Source: Mycolicibacterium parafortuitum
GTDB lineage: Bacteria; Actinomycetota; Actinomycetes; Mycobacteriales; Mycobacteriaceae
Length of the DNA: 64,000 nt
Assembly: GCF_002086815.1 (NCBI RefSeq)
Contig: NZ_MVID01000014.1
Span: forward strand, 1-64,000
Reading direction: 5' to 3'
Below the pieces are notes generated by a model, which was not told where the DNA came from, ran no database searches, and saw only the letters and a list, made by a program, of their open reading frames with translations. Below are positions 32,821-41,310 of the stretch, piece after piece. The translations under genes were made by a program, and so were the position numbers. Position 1 is the first letter of the stretch; each line of letters starts with the position of its first letter.

Positions 32821-34059
32821 TCAGTCCCACACCACGTCGAGACGTGCCGGAGACCGGAACATGGTGCCGGTGATGAAGGGACGCAGTGCGTCCGGGTCGA
32901 GCCGCAGGCCCGGCAACTCGTCGAACAACGCGTTGAAGATCTTGGTGGTCTCCAGTCGCGCCAGATGCATGCCGAGGCAGACGTGGGCGCCGTGCGCGAA
33001 ACCGATGTGCGGCTTGCGTTCCCGGAAGATGTCGAAATCGTCCGGATGGTCCCACCGGGATTCGTCGTGGTTCGCGCTGCCGAGGCTGAGCATCATCGTC
33101 GCGCCTTCGGGGACTCGCACTCCGCCGATCTCGGTGTCACGCGTGACCTCGCGCATGAAGTTGAGCAGCGGGGTCTCCCAGCGGATTCCCTCCTCGATGG
33201 CCTGCGGCAGCAGACTGCGATCGGCGCGTACCGCGTCGAGCTGATCGGGGTGGGTGAGCAACGCGTAGGCCAGGCTGGCCGTCGAACGCGACGTCGTCTC
33301 GGCGCCTGCGGGAAGCAGGTTGCGCATGAAACCGTAGATCTGCTCGTCGGACATCTTCACGCCGTTGACCTCTGCGGCCGCGAGGATGGACACCATGTCG
33401 TCCTTGGGCTGCCTACGCCGGTCGGCCAGGATCCCGACGAAATACTCCTTCATCCTTGCCGATGCCCGCATCGCGCAGTCCATGTCGCCGCGAAAGCCGA
33501 GCAGGTCGATCGCGAGTCGGTGAAAGTGCAGGACGTCGGAATCGGGAAGTCCGAGCAGAGCCGCGATCACCCGCACCGGGATCGGCATGAACACCGCGTC
33601 GACCAGGTCGGCTCGCTTGGCGTCCTTGATCGTCGCGATGGTGCGCTCGACCAAAGGACCGACGAGTTCGGCGTCCCAGCGTTTCATCGACGACCGGGCG
33701 AACGCGAACTCGTGCAGTTTGCGGTAGATCGCGTGTTCGGGGTCCTGCATCTCGAGGATGGTGGGGCCCTGCAGCGGTCGCACCACGTCTTCGTAGCAGC
33801 GGGTGCTGAAGGTGACGTTGTCGGTGAAGATCGCCTTCACGGTGTCGAAGGTGTACGCCGTGAACGTCGGCGGTCCGTCTCCGGAGTTGCCGATCATGCC
33901 CATCTCAGGCCAGCCGGCATGTACCGGCGCTTGCGCGCGCAGCTGCTTCAGCATCGGATACGGCGACGCGTCACCGTCGGCACCCATCCCCCGGTTGAAC
34001 TTGTCCTGCGCGTCGCGAATGCTCTGCTCGAGTTCTTCGACGCTCGCCGGCTCGAACAT
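32821..34059 (-). CDS. cytochrome P450
   Basis: A 412-residue P450 with I-helix PAGAETTSR near residue 253, ExxR in EEGIRWE, and heme loop FAHGAHVCLG near 353 (Ala-His in place of the common Gly-x). The N-terminal region MFEPASVEELEQSIRDAQ is longer than in the other P450s here. ATG 34059 heads the minus-strand operon P450, DapB-like protein, SDR. The promoter region 34060-34184 is shared with the divergent DapB-like paralogue and contains palindrome 34116-34132. Confidence 0.88.
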   Translation of the reverse strand: MFEPASVEELEQSIRDAQDKFNRGMGADGDASPYPMLKQLRAQAPVHAGWPEMGMIGNSGDGPPTFTAYTFDTVKAIFTDNVTFSTRCYEDVVRPLQGPTILEMQDPEHAIYRKLHEFAFARSSMKRWDAELVGPLVERTIATIKDAKRADLVDAVFMPIPVRVIAALLGLPDSDVLHFHRLAIDLLGFRGDMDCAMRASARMKEYFVGILADRRRQPKDDMVSILAAAEVNGVKMSDEQIYGFMRNLLPAGAETTSRSTASLAYALLTHPDQLDAVRADRSLLPQAIEEGIRWETPLLNFMREVTRDTEIGGVRVPEGATMMLSLGSANHDESRWDHPDDFDIFRERKPHIGFAHGAHVCLGMHLARLETTKIFNALFDELPGLRLDPDALRPFITGTMFRSPARLDVVWD

Positions 34060-34115
34060 GTGACGACTCCTCGCTGATGTCCACCGCGTCTGGCACATAC
34101 ATCCTGGTGGTTGCG

Positions 34116-34132
34116 ACCTCCATACTGTAGGT
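34116..34132. promoter_or_regulatory. palindrome in divergent P450/DapB-like promoter region
   Basis: ACCTCCATACTGTAGGT, a 17-bp imperfect palindrome (ACCTnCA against TGnAGGT, 6 of 7 positions). It lies roughly midway between the two divergent starts (34059 and 34185). It differs from the GAGAATA family, so a second regulator may act here. Confidence 0.4.
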
Positions 34133-34184
34133 TGACGCGGTATCTGGCGTGGAGTTTGGTGAAACTGCAACCGGGAGAATCCGA

Positions 34185-35273
34185 TTGACAACGCGCGTGG
34201 TGCAATGGGCGACGGGGGCGGTCGGGCGGGCCGCACTCGCCGAACTCATCGAGAATCCGGGTTTCCAGTTGTCCGGAGTGCTGGTGTACGACCCCGCCAA
34301 AGCGGGCCGCGACGCCGGCGAACTGTGCGGGCTGTCCCCAGACACCGGTGTGACCGCGACAGCGGACAAGGAGGAGATCTTCGCGCTCGGTGCCGACGTC
34401 GTCATCCATGCCGCCAGCAAGGCCCACGCCGTCGACACCAACGCCGACGACATCTGCCGGCTGCTGGCCTCGGGGACCGACGTCATCACCACCACCTCGT
34501 ACAACCACCTGCCCACCTACGGCGCCGAGACCGCGCAGGCCTTCGAGCAGGCCTGCCGCACCGGGGGGTCCCGTTTCCACGCCGCCGGAGAGAATCCCGG
34601 ATTCATGTTCGAGCGCCTGGTCGCGACAGTGACCGGGTTGAGCAAGACCATCGACCGGATCGACCTCTACGAGGCCACCGATGTGTCGGCGGTCGACAGC
34701 CGTCCGATGCTGGTCGACCTGATGGGGATGGGGCGTCCACCCGAGGACGTCAGTGTCGACTCCCCGATCATCCAGAAGCTCGACATGGCGTACCGCCAGG
34801 CGCTCAACGCCACTGCCGATGTCCTCGGCATCACACTCTCGCACATCGAGATATCGGTCGACGCGACCACGCTGCCGTACGACCTCGAAGTGCTCGCAGG
34901 CACGATCGAGGCGGGAACCGTCGTCGGACAACGGTTCTCGTGGGTCGGGCACTGGTCGGGTCGGGAACTGCTCGCGATCCACGAGGAGTGGGTACTGACC
35001 CGCGATCTACCCCAATGGGGCCTGGTGCCGCTGGCGCCCGGGCAGAAGGCTCCGCTGATCCGCGCCGTGATCAAGGGTATGCCGAGCTTCGAACTCGCTC
35101 TCGACGTCGGATGGGACGGTCAGGCGCCCACCGGAGCGCACGCCCAGCCGGGCCACCTGATGATCGCGATGGGAGCCGTGCGCGCCATCCCGTACGTGCG
35201 GGCTCAGCCGCCCGGAATCGTCACCGCGCCCGTGTTCGGGGCGATCCGGCTAGCCGGCGCCGACCGCCAGTGA
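34185..35273 (+). CDS. dihydrodipicolinate-reductase-like NAD(P)-binding protein (copy 2)
   Basis: A 362-residue paralogue of the protein at 31757-32809: the same opening (TRVVQWATGAVGRAALAEL, VYDPAKAGRDAGELCG), a central FHAAGENPGFMFERLV and a C-terminal domain ending in HLMIAMGAVRAIPYV. The start is a choice between GTG 34149 and TTG 34185; TTG has GGGAGA six bases upstream and aligns with copy 1, so it is preferred. It is divergent to the P450. The last 24 bases overlap the convergent substrate-binding-protein gene. Confidence 0.82.
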   Translation: MTTRVVQWATGAVGRAALAELIENPGFQLSGVLVYDPAKAGRDAGELCGLSPDTGVTATADKEEIFALGADVVIHAASKAHAVDTNADDICRLLASGTDVITTTSYNHLPTYGAETAQAFEQACRTGGSRFHAAGENPGFMFERLVATVTGLSKTIDRIDLYEATDVSAVDSRPMLVDLMGMGRPPEDVSVDSPIIQKLDMAYRQALNATADVLGITLSHIEISVDATTLPYDLEVLAGTIEAGTVVGQRFSWVGHWSGRELLAIHEEWVLTRDLPQWGLVPLAPGQKAPLIRAVIKGMPSFELALDVGWDGQAPTGAHAQPGHLMIAMGAVRAIPYVRAQPPGIVTAPVFGAIRLAGADRQ

Positions 35274-36389
35274 GATGTTCTCGCTCGGCGCCGCATGGAA
35301 GACGTGCCCGCTGCCGTCGGGCAGCACCCGCCGCGCGACCAGATAGTCCGAGCTCAACCAGCCCTGGCGGATGTGGCGCCCGAACCGCAGGAACGTGCCC
35401 GGGGCTCCGCTCGCGGCCGGGACCAGCTTCACCTGCTCGATGCCGTCCCTGACACCCTCGCCGGTCAGCGGTCGCGCCGCCCCGAGCGCCCGTACGATCA
35501 CGGTGGCCACGTCGCGACAGAGGCCGGGCATCGAGTGCGCCGGTCTGCGGCCGTAACGTTCCTCGAACCGGTCCAGGAACGCCTGCCCGACCTGGTTGCG
35601 TTCGTCGTAACTGTCCAGGCCGATCCAGCCGCGCAGCTGCCGCATCCACTCCGCGCTGATGTGGGCCATCTCGAAGGCGGTGGTGGTGTATCGCGGCGGG
35701 TCCCACCCGGCGGCCAGCAGCGCGTCGGAGAAGCCCCACAGGCCGTGGCCGAAGCCGACATGCACCAGCGCGTCGGGTTCGGCGGCTGCGAGCTCCGCCA
35801 CCGCCCCGGCCTTGTCGGCTTCGACCTGGGGAATCGGCACCGTGGCAACGACCTTCAAACCCGCTGCCGAGTAGGCCTTCTCGGCGTAGGCGAGGTATTC
35901 CCGTCCGATCAGCGACGCCTCGTAGGCGATGGCGATCCGCGATCTCCTGTCGCCGAGCAGCACCGCGGCGAGCATCACCGGCTCCTCGGGCATCGAGCCG
36001 TTGTTGAGGGCGAACGTCCACTCGGTGAGCGCGCCCTCCGACCCGGACAGGATGATGTTCGGAACCTTGGCCACCCTGGCGGCGTGCGCGGCGAGCGGCA
36101 CCGCGTTGTCCGACACGTACGGGCCGAAGATCACCAGGCAACCGTGGGCGACCAACTCGTCGAAGCCCTTTTCGACGGCGTGGTACGTGCCGTTGGGGAG
36201 GCCGATCACGTGACGCTCGACCAGTTCGATCGGCCGGTCCACCACGCCTGCGGCGACCGCTTCGTCGAACACCAGCCGAAGTGTGTCGAGCGTGTCGTCA
36301 TCGGCGTCCGCCCTGGTCGGATAGTCGTTGAGCAGACCGACTTTCAATGGTGCCACCGACCCGTATGCGCGCTCGCCGTTGTCCGCCAT
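35250..36389 (-). CDS. LivJ-type substrate-binding protein without signal peptide
   Basis: A 379-residue type I periplasmic-binding-protein fold of the branched-chain amino acid/amide (LivJ) family: LKVGLLNDYPT, VIFGPYVSDNAVPLAAHAARV, IAIAYEASLIGREYLAYAEKAY, and YTTTAFEMAH. The N-terminus MADNGERAYGSVAPLKVG has no hydrophobic signal segment or lipobox, and no ABC permease or ATPase gene is near. It is probably a cytoplasmic ligand sensor, perhaps working with the divergent TetR regulator, with which it shares a 40-base promoter region. Start ATG 36389. Confidence 0.82.
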   Translation of the reverse strand: MADNGERAYGSVAPLKVGLLNDYPTRADADDDTLDTLRLVFDEAVAAGVVDRPIELVERHVIGLPNGTYHAVEKGFDELVAHGCLVIFGPYVSDNAVPLAAHAARVAKVPNIILSGSEGALTEWTFALNNGSMPEEPVMLAAVLLGDRRSRIAIAYEASLIGREYLAYAEKAYSAAGLKVVATVPIPQVEADKAGAVAELAAAEPDALVHVGFGHGLWGFSDALLAAGWDPPRYTTTAFEMAHISAEWMRQLRGWIGLDSYDERNQVGQAFLDRFEERYGRRPAHSMPGLCRDVATVIVRALGAARPLTGEGVRDGIEQVKLVPAASGAPGTFLRFGRHIRQGWLSSDYLVARRVLPDGSGHVFHAAPSENISLAVGAG

Positions 36390-36400
36390 AGCCGCAACCT

Positions 36401-36416
36401 ACAACATGAATGTTGT
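36401..36416. promoter_or_regulatory. TetR-type operator between SBP and TetR genes
   Basis: ACAACAT-GA-ATGTTGT, a perfect 7-bp inverted repeat filling most of the 40-base divergent gap. Outer bases CCT and AGG continue the symmetry with one inserted base. The TetR gene at 36430 is the probable binder, controlling itself and the binding protein. Confidence 0.65.
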
Positions 36417-36429
36417 TAGGATGACGGCT

Positions 36430-37062
36430 ATGGCCAAGCGCGGCGGCACCGACTCCGAACGGCGGGCACAGGGTGAACAGACCCGCCGCGACCTCGTCGC
36501 CGCAGGTCGTGACCTGTTCGTGCGAAAGGGCTACTTCAACACCAGCATCGGCGACCTGGTCACCGCGTCGGGTGTCGGTACCCGGGGCGCGTTCTATCAC
36601 CACTTCAAAGACAAATCGGAGCTCTTCCGCGCGGTGTTCGAGGAGGTCGAACGCGACCTCACCCTGCGCTCCCTGGCCTCACCGCCGCCGGGTGCCGACC
36701 CGTGGGAACGGCTCTCCGCCGGACTGCACGGCTTCCTCGAGTCGGCAACCGAGCCCGAGGTTCAGCGCATCATGCTGGTGGACGGTCCGGTCGTGCTGGG
36801 CTGGCAGACGTTGCGTGCGATCCAGGAGGGCAACAGCATCGCGCTGATCAACGAGATGGTCCGCAGTGCGATCGCCGAAGGCATCATCGACGACCTCCCC
36901 GTGACGGAACTGACCCACATGCTCGTCGCATCTCTCGAAGAGGGCGCGATTCTGGTCGCCCATGCCAAGAGCCCCGTCCGGGCCCGGGCCCGGGCCGCAC
37001 GCGTGCTCGACCGGATGCTGCTCAGCGTCGCCACCGAACCGCGAAAGGCACTAAGGCGGTGA
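36430..37062 (+). CDS. TetR-family transcriptional regulator
   Basis: A 210-residue TetR regulator with HTH TSIGDLVTASGVGTRGAFYHHF at about residues 35-57 and a helical ligand domain. The start is ATG 36430 (MAKRGGTDSERR) because AGGA lies 8 bases upstream; ATG 36421 in the same frame is an alternative. Operator 36401-36416 overlaps the promoter region. It is divergent to the signal-less binding protein. A GC hairpin follows its stop (37068-37082). Confidence 0.85.
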   Translation: MAKRGGTDSERRAQGEQTRRDLVAAGRDLFVRKGYFNTSIGDLVTASGVGTRGAFYHHFKDKSELFRAVFEEVERDLTLRSLASPPPGADPWERLSAGLHGFLESATEPEVQRIMLVDGPVVLGWQTLRAIQEGNSIALINEMVRSAIAEGIIDDLPVTELTHMLVASLEEGAILVAHAKSPVRARARAARVLDRMLLSVATEPRKALRR

Positions 37063-37067
37063 AGGTT

Positions 37068-37082
37068 TCCGGTTCGACCGGA
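37068..37082 (+). terminator. hairpin after TetR gene
   Basis: TCCGGT-TCG-ACCGGA, a perfect 6-bp GC-rich stem with a 3-base loop, 6 bases after the TetR stop. There is no T-tract, which is common in mycobacteria. It would separate the TetR gene from the SDR operon. Confidence 0.4.
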
Positions 37083-37096
37083 TACGCCTACCCGGG

Positions 37097-37114
37097 CGTA
37101 AACGTCGATTTACG
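37097..37114. promoter_or_regulatory. inverted repeat upstream of SDR-ALDH-ADH operon
   Basis: CGTAAA-N6-TTTACG, a perfect 6-bp inverted repeat in the 118-base gap before the SDR gene. A -10-like GATAAT lies at 37144-37149. It may be an operator for the operon 37181-40616. Confidence 0.4.
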
Positions 37115-37180
37115 TTTTCTGACTATTGTTCTTCTACTGAACTGATAATGTAACTTCGCCGTCTTCCCGAGGAGTACCTG

Positions 37181-37969
37181 ATGCCGGATGCACCCGCCCA
37201 GCGAGTCGCCGTGGTCGGAGCGTCCGCGGGCCTGGGCCGGTGCATCGGGATGGGGCTGGCGAAAACCGGCTTCCGGGTGGCTTTCCTCGCGCGACGGCGT
37301 GACCGCCTCGCCGACGCCGCGGCCGAGGCCGGCAACGGAGCGAAGGCCGTCGCATGCGACGTCACCGACGCCGACGCCTGCAAACGCGCCGTGGCCGAGA
37401 TCGTCGAGGACTTCGGCGGCCTCGACGCGATCGTCTACGCCACCGGGATGGGTGCGCTCGCGCCGCTCACCGAGATGACGGCCGAGCAGTGGGGAAACCT
37501 GTTCGCCACCAACGTCACCGGCGCCTCGCTCATCACCGCGGCGGCCGCGCCCCATCTCGCCGCGTCTGCCGGGTCGGCTGTCTACCTCTCGTCATTGAGC
37601 GCCTCCTACACCCCGCCATGGCCCTTTCTCGGGGCGTACGCGGTGTCCAAGGCCGCCCTGGACAAGCTCGTCGAGGCATGGCGCGTCGAACATCCCAACA
37701 TCGGCTTCACCCGGCTGGCGGTCGGCGACTGCTTCGGCGGGCCGGGCGACTCCCAGACGGAGTTCAACAAGTCGTGGGATCCCCGGGCCTTGGAGAACGC
37801 CATCCGGTTCTGGATGGACAACGGGTACATGCAGGGCGGCCTGGTCGACGCCGACCACCTCGTCGACGTGGTGCGCTCCGTACTGGTCTGTGGCAACAGC
37901 AGTTTCATCCCGTACCTGACCCTCGCCCCCCGACCGTCGGGCGCGGTGGCCGAACTTCGACAGTGGTGA
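37181..37969 (+). CDS. SDR-family oxidoreductase
   Basis: A 262-residue short-chain dehydrogenase. The cofactor loop is VAVVGASAGLGR, and the NNAG equivalent is VYATGMGAL. The active site is SSLSASY with Tyr153-x3-Lys157 (GAYAVSKAAL). ATG 37181 has CGAGGAG upstream. It is the first gene of an operon with an aldehyde dehydrogenase and an NDMA-type alcohol dehydrogenase, so it probably acts on an alcohol/ketone in the same route. Confidence 0.85.
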   Translation: MPDAPAQRVAVVGASAGLGRCIGMGLAKTGFRVAFLARRRDRLADAAAEAGNGAKAVACDVTDADACKRAVAEIVEDFGGLDAIVYATGMGALAPLTEMTAEQWGNLFATNVTGASLITAAAAPHLAASAGSAVYLSSLSASYTPPWPFLGAYAVSKAALDKLVEAWRVEHPNIGFTRLAVGDCFGGPGDSQTEFNKSWDPRALENAIRFWMDNGYMQGGLVDADHLVDVVRSVLVCGNSSFIPYLTLAPRPSGAVAELRQW

Positions 37970-37979
37970 AGGAATCCCG

Positions 37980-39452
37980 GTGACACGCGAACCGCGCATG
38001 CTCATCGACGGCAAGCTCGTCGACGCCGAGACAGGCCGCCAGTTCGACAACATCAACCCGGCGACCGAAGAGGTGCTCGGCGGCACCGCCGACGGCACCC
38101 GCGCCGACATGGAACGTGCCGTGGCCGCCGCCCGGCATGCGTTCGATAACACCGACTGGTCGCGCGACGGCGAGGCCAGGGCCGCCGGCCTGCGCCAACT
38201 GCAGGCCGCGCTGGAGGCCGAGCGGGAGGAGATCCGCAGCGAGCTGATCGCCGAAGCCGGCTGCCCGCTGCTGAGCACCTTCGGACCTCAGCTCGACGTG
38301 CCGCTCAAGGAAGCGCTCACCTGGCCGGCCGACATGATCAGCGAATTCTCCTGGAGCCGGCCCCTTCCCGACAAAGACGCGTTCGGCATGGGCACTCTCG
38401 CCGCCCGCGAGGTGTGGAAGGAACCCATCGGGGTGGTCGGTGTCGTCACCCCGTGGAACTTCCCGTTCGAGATCATCCTGAACAAGATCGGGCCGATCCT
38501 GGCCATGGGCAACACGATGGTGCTCAAGCCCGCACCCGATACGCCCTGGAACGCCACCCGCATCGGCCGGATCATCGCCGAGCAGACCGACATCCCCCCG
38601 GGGGTGATCAACATCGTCACCTCCTCCGACCATCTCGTCGGCGAGGTGCTGTCGACCTCACCACTGGTCGACATGGTCGCGTTCACCGGTTCGACCGCGA
38701 CCGGCAGGCGCATCATGAAAGCCGCCGCCGACACGGTGAAGCCGACGTTCCTGGAACTCGGCGGCAAGTCGGTGTACCTGGTGCTCGACGACGACGGAGA
38801 CCTCAGCGCGTCGATCGGCGGGAGCGCGTTCATCTCGATGCACGCCGGGCAGGGATGCGCGATGCCGACCCGCCTGCTGGTGCCGAACTCCCGCTACGAC
38901 GAAGCCGTCGAGATCGTCAAGGTCGCGATGGAGAAGAACAAGTACGGCGATCCCACCGACCCGTCGGTGCTGCAGGGTCCACAGGTGTCCAGACGCCAGC
39001 AGGACCGCGTGATGGGCTACATCGAGAAGGGCAAGCAGGAAGGCGCTCGACTGGTCCTCGGCGGCAACATCCCCAGTCACCTGCCGAAGGGCTTCTTTGT
39101 CGAGCCGACGATCTTCGCCGACGTGGACAACCGCATGACCATCGCCCAGGAGGAGATCTTCGGTCCGGTGTTGTCCGTCATCGGTTTCGATGACGACGAC
39201 GACGCGGTGCGCATCGCCAACGACTCCATCTACGGGCTGTCCGGCGTGGTGTTCGCCAACGACCTCGACCGGGCCAAGTCCGTCGCAAGCCGGATCCGCA
39301 CCGGGACCCTCGGTATCAACGGTGGCATCTGGTACGGCGCCGACGCTCCGTTCGGCGGTTACAAGCAGTCCGGAATCGGCCGGCAGTGTGGCATCGAGGG
39401 TCTCGAGATCTTCACCGAGACAAAGACTGTCGGCTGGCCGAAGGAGTCGTAG
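37980..39452 (+). CDS. aldehyde dehydrogenase (Rv0768-like)
   Basis: A 490-residue aldehyde dehydrogenase: VVGVVTPWNFPFEIILNKIG, catalytic Glu in FLELGGKSVYLVL, catalytic Cys in HAGQGCAMPTR, and EEIFGPVLSVIGF. The opening RMLIDGKLVDAETGRQFDNINPATEE recalls the Rv0768-type family, a group reported to co-occur with mycofactocin genes (from memory). GTG 37980 lies 10 bases after the SDR stop. The stop abuts the next ATG with no gap. It is expected to oxidise the aldehyde made by the alcohol dehydrogenase that follows. Confidence 0.87.
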   Translation: MTREPRMLIDGKLVDAETGRQFDNINPATEEVLGGTADGTRADMERAVAAARHAFDNTDWSRDGEARAAGLRQLQAALEAEREEIRSELIAEAGCPLLSTFGPQLDVPLKEALTWPADMISEFSWSRPLPDKDAFGMGTLAAREVWKEPIGVVGVVTPWNFPFEIILNKIGPILAMGNTMVLKPAPDTPWNATRIGRIIAEQTDIPPGVINIVTSSDHLVGEVLSTSPLVDMVAFTGSTATGRRIMKAAADTVKPTFLELGGKSVYLVLDDDGDLSASIGGSAFISMHAGQGCAMPTRLLVPNSRYDEAVEIVKVAMEKNKYGDPTDPSVLQGPQVSRRQQDRVMGYIEKGKQEGARLVLGGNIPSHLPKGFFVEPTIFADVDNRMTIAQEEIFGPVLSVIGFDDDDDAVRIANDSIYGLSGVVFANDLDRAKSVASRIRTGTLGINGGIWYGADAPFGGYKQSGIGRQCGIEGLEIFTETKTVGWPKES

Positions 39453-40616
39453 ATGAAGACCAGAGCTGCCGTACTGCGCGGAGTCGGGGTCGACTGGGAG
39501 GTCACCGACGTCGAGCTCGATCCGCCCCATGCGGGTGAGGTGCTCGTCAAGATGGCCTACGCCGGGATCTGCCACTCAGACGAGCACTTCTACACCGGTG
39601 ACAGCGTCCCCAGCGCGGAGATGGAAGAGATGATGCGGGCAGCCGGCGTGCCGGTACCCGAATGGTTCCCGATGCTCGGTGGCCACGAGGGTGCGGGCAT
39701 CGTCGAGGAGGTCGGCCCGGAGGTTCACACCCTCAAACCCGGTGACCACGTAGCCATTTCGTTTCTCCCGGCCTGCGGTAGCTGCCGCTGGTGCGCGACC
39801 GGACACACCTACCTCTGCGATGTGGGCGCCGACCTCTACAGCAAGTCCATGACCACCGACCACACCTGCCGCCGTCACGTGGACGGCGAGGACCTGATGG
39901 CGATGATGCAGGTCGGCACCTTCAGCGAGTACGTCGTCGCATCGGAACGGTCGCTGGTCAAGATCAATGAGTGGATCCCGCTGGAGGCGGCGTCGCTGGT
40001 CTCCTGCGGCGTCACAACGGGTTTCGGCTCGGGCTCGGTGGCCGCGGGCACCGAGGCCGGTGACACCGTGGTCGTCATCGGTGTCGGCGGAATCGGCATG
40101 AACGCCGTCCAGGGCGCGAAGGCCGCCGGCGCCAAGCACATCGTGGCCGTCGATCCCAACGAGTTCAAGCGCCAGATCGCGCCGAACTTCGGGGCGACCC
40201 ACACCGCCGCCGATGCCGGAGCGGCACTGGAGTTGGTCAAGGAGATCACCTGGGGCGTGATGGCCGACCGGGTGGTGCTCACACCGGGCGTGGTTCCTGC
40301 CGATCTGATCCTGATGGCGATGCTGCTGTTACGCAAGGGCGGGACCTGCGTGCTGACCGGAATGGCGAAGATCAGCGATCTCACGGTCCCGCTGAGCCTG
40401 CCCGACATGGTCAGCTCCTGCAAGACCCTCAAAGGGGTGCTCTACGGCGAGATGAATCCCCGCGACGCGATGCCGAAACTGCTCTCGATGTACGAGGCGG
40501 GCACCATCAAACTCGACGAGCTCGTCACCCAGAAGTACAAACTGGACGATATCAACGAGGCGATGCGAGATCTGCGTGCCGGCAACAACATCCGCGGTGT
40601 GATCGCCTTCGGCTGA
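39453..40616 (+). CDS. NDMA-dependent-type zinc alcohol dehydrogenase
   Basis: A 387-residue medium-chain, zinc-containing alcohol dehydrogenase. Catalytic zinc ligands are Cys40 (GICHSDEH) and His78-Glu79 (GGHEGAG); structural zinc cysteines are 108, 111, 114 and 122 (CGSCRWCATGHTYLC). The Rossmann motif VVVIGVGGIGMNAVQGAKAAGA is present. The insertion after Cys40 (YTGDSVPSAEMEEMMRAAGV) marks the nicotinoprotein NDMA-type family, which in mycobacteria depends on mycofactocin to re-oxidise bound NAD. The start follows the aldehyde dehydrogenase stop directly. Confidence 0.88.
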   Translation: MKTRAAVLRGVGVDWEVTDVELDPPHAGEVLVKMAYAGICHSDEHFYTGDSVPSAEMEEMMRAAGVPVPEWFPMLGGHEGAGIVEEVGPEVHTLKPGDHVAISFLPACGSCRWCATGHTYLCDVGADLYSKSMTTDHTCRRHVDGEDLMAMMQVGTFSEYVVASERSLVKINEWIPLEAASLVSCGVTTGFGSGSVAAGTEAGDTVVVIGVGGIGMNAVQGAKAAGAKHIVAVDPNEFKRQIAPNFGATHTAADAGAALELVKEITWGVMADRVVLTPGVVPADLILMAMLLLRKGGTCVLTGMAKISDLTVPLSLPDMVSSCKTLKGVLYGEMNPRDAMPKLLSMYEAGTIKLDELVTQKYKLDDINEAMRDLRAGNNIRGVIAFG

Positions 40617-40641
40617 CCGCCGGGCCGTGCTGGGCGCGGCA

Positions 40642-41196
40642 TCAGCCGGTCGTTCGCGGCCAGCCCCTCAGTGCCGTATCGGCGACGGCGTGCAGCGCGG
40701 CGCGGTCCGCCCCGCTTCGGGCCTGGATCGCGATCCCCTGACATACGGCGGCGATCCAGCGCGCCAGCACCGAGGTGTCGACATCAGGGAGCTCGCCGGC
40801 GGCAACCGCCCTGTCGAAGCGCTCCGCGAGCCGGTGCACCGTCTCGTCGCGGAACTCGGCGAGGCCCGGTCCGTCGCCGACGGTCAGGCAGCCGTGGATG
40901 TCGCCGCTGACGGTGTCGGCCGCCCCGTGCACCATCGCCTCGGCGACCTCGCGAGCGGTCGAGCGGGTCATCGCCTCGACCGTGTAGGCGCTCGGGCCGG
41001 CGAGGTAGCGCCGCAGGCTGCGGCGGAACAGTTCGTTCTTCGACCCGAACTCGGCGTAGATGCCGCGGCGGTTCACCCCGGTCGCGGCGCTCACATCGGA
41101 GATCGAGACCCCGTCGAACCCGCGTTGCCAGAACAACTTCATTGCCGCGTCCTCGACGGTTTCGGGGTCGAACTCCCGGGGACGGCCTACCGTCAT
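40642..41196 (-). CDS. TetR-family transcriptional regulator
   Basis: A 184-residue TetR protein. MTVGRPREFDPETVEDAAMK precedes the HTH VSISDVSAATGVNRRGIYAEF. The ligand domain includes IHGCLTVGDGPG, typical of regulators of SDR genes. The frame is open upstream with other starts (41226, 41283), but ATG 41196 gives the usual GRPREFD N-terminus. It is divergent to the SDR at 41311, and the gap carries palindrome 41271-41292. It ends 25 bases from the alcohol dehydrogenase stop. Confidence 0.85.
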   Translation of the reverse strand: MTVGRPREFDPETVEDAAMKLFWQRGFDGVSISDVSAATGVNRRGIYAEFGSKNELFRRSLRRYLAGPSAYTVEAMTRSTAREVAEAMVHGAADTVSGDIHGCLTVGDGPGLAEFRDETVHRLAERFDRAVAAGELPDVDTSVLARWIAAVCQGIAIQARSGADRAALHAVADTALRGWPRTTG

Positions 41197-41270
41197 ACCC
41201 AACCGCCCTTCTGTGATGCCGGTCATATCAGGAATGTCTGACCGGCTCCGGGTGCTTGACCCCAGCGTAC

Positions 41271-41292
41271 TTAGTAACAACACGGTTCGTAA
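41271..41292. promoter_or_regulatory. candidate TetR operator (TetR/SDR divergent region)
   Basis: TTAGTAAC-N6-GTTCGTAA, 8-bp arms with 6 paired positions, 18 bases before the SDR ATG. Divergent TetR-SDR pairs commonly use one such site for repression of both genes. Confidence 0.45.
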
Positions 41293-41310
41293 TTACTGGA
41301 GGAGCGGCAC

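Noticed and set aside
40611..40647. Inverted repeat GGCTGA...TCAGCC between the convergent alcohol dehydrogenase and TetR genes as a terminator.
   Set aside because: The loop would be 25 bases and the arms are simply the two genes' last codons and stops; stability is doubtful.
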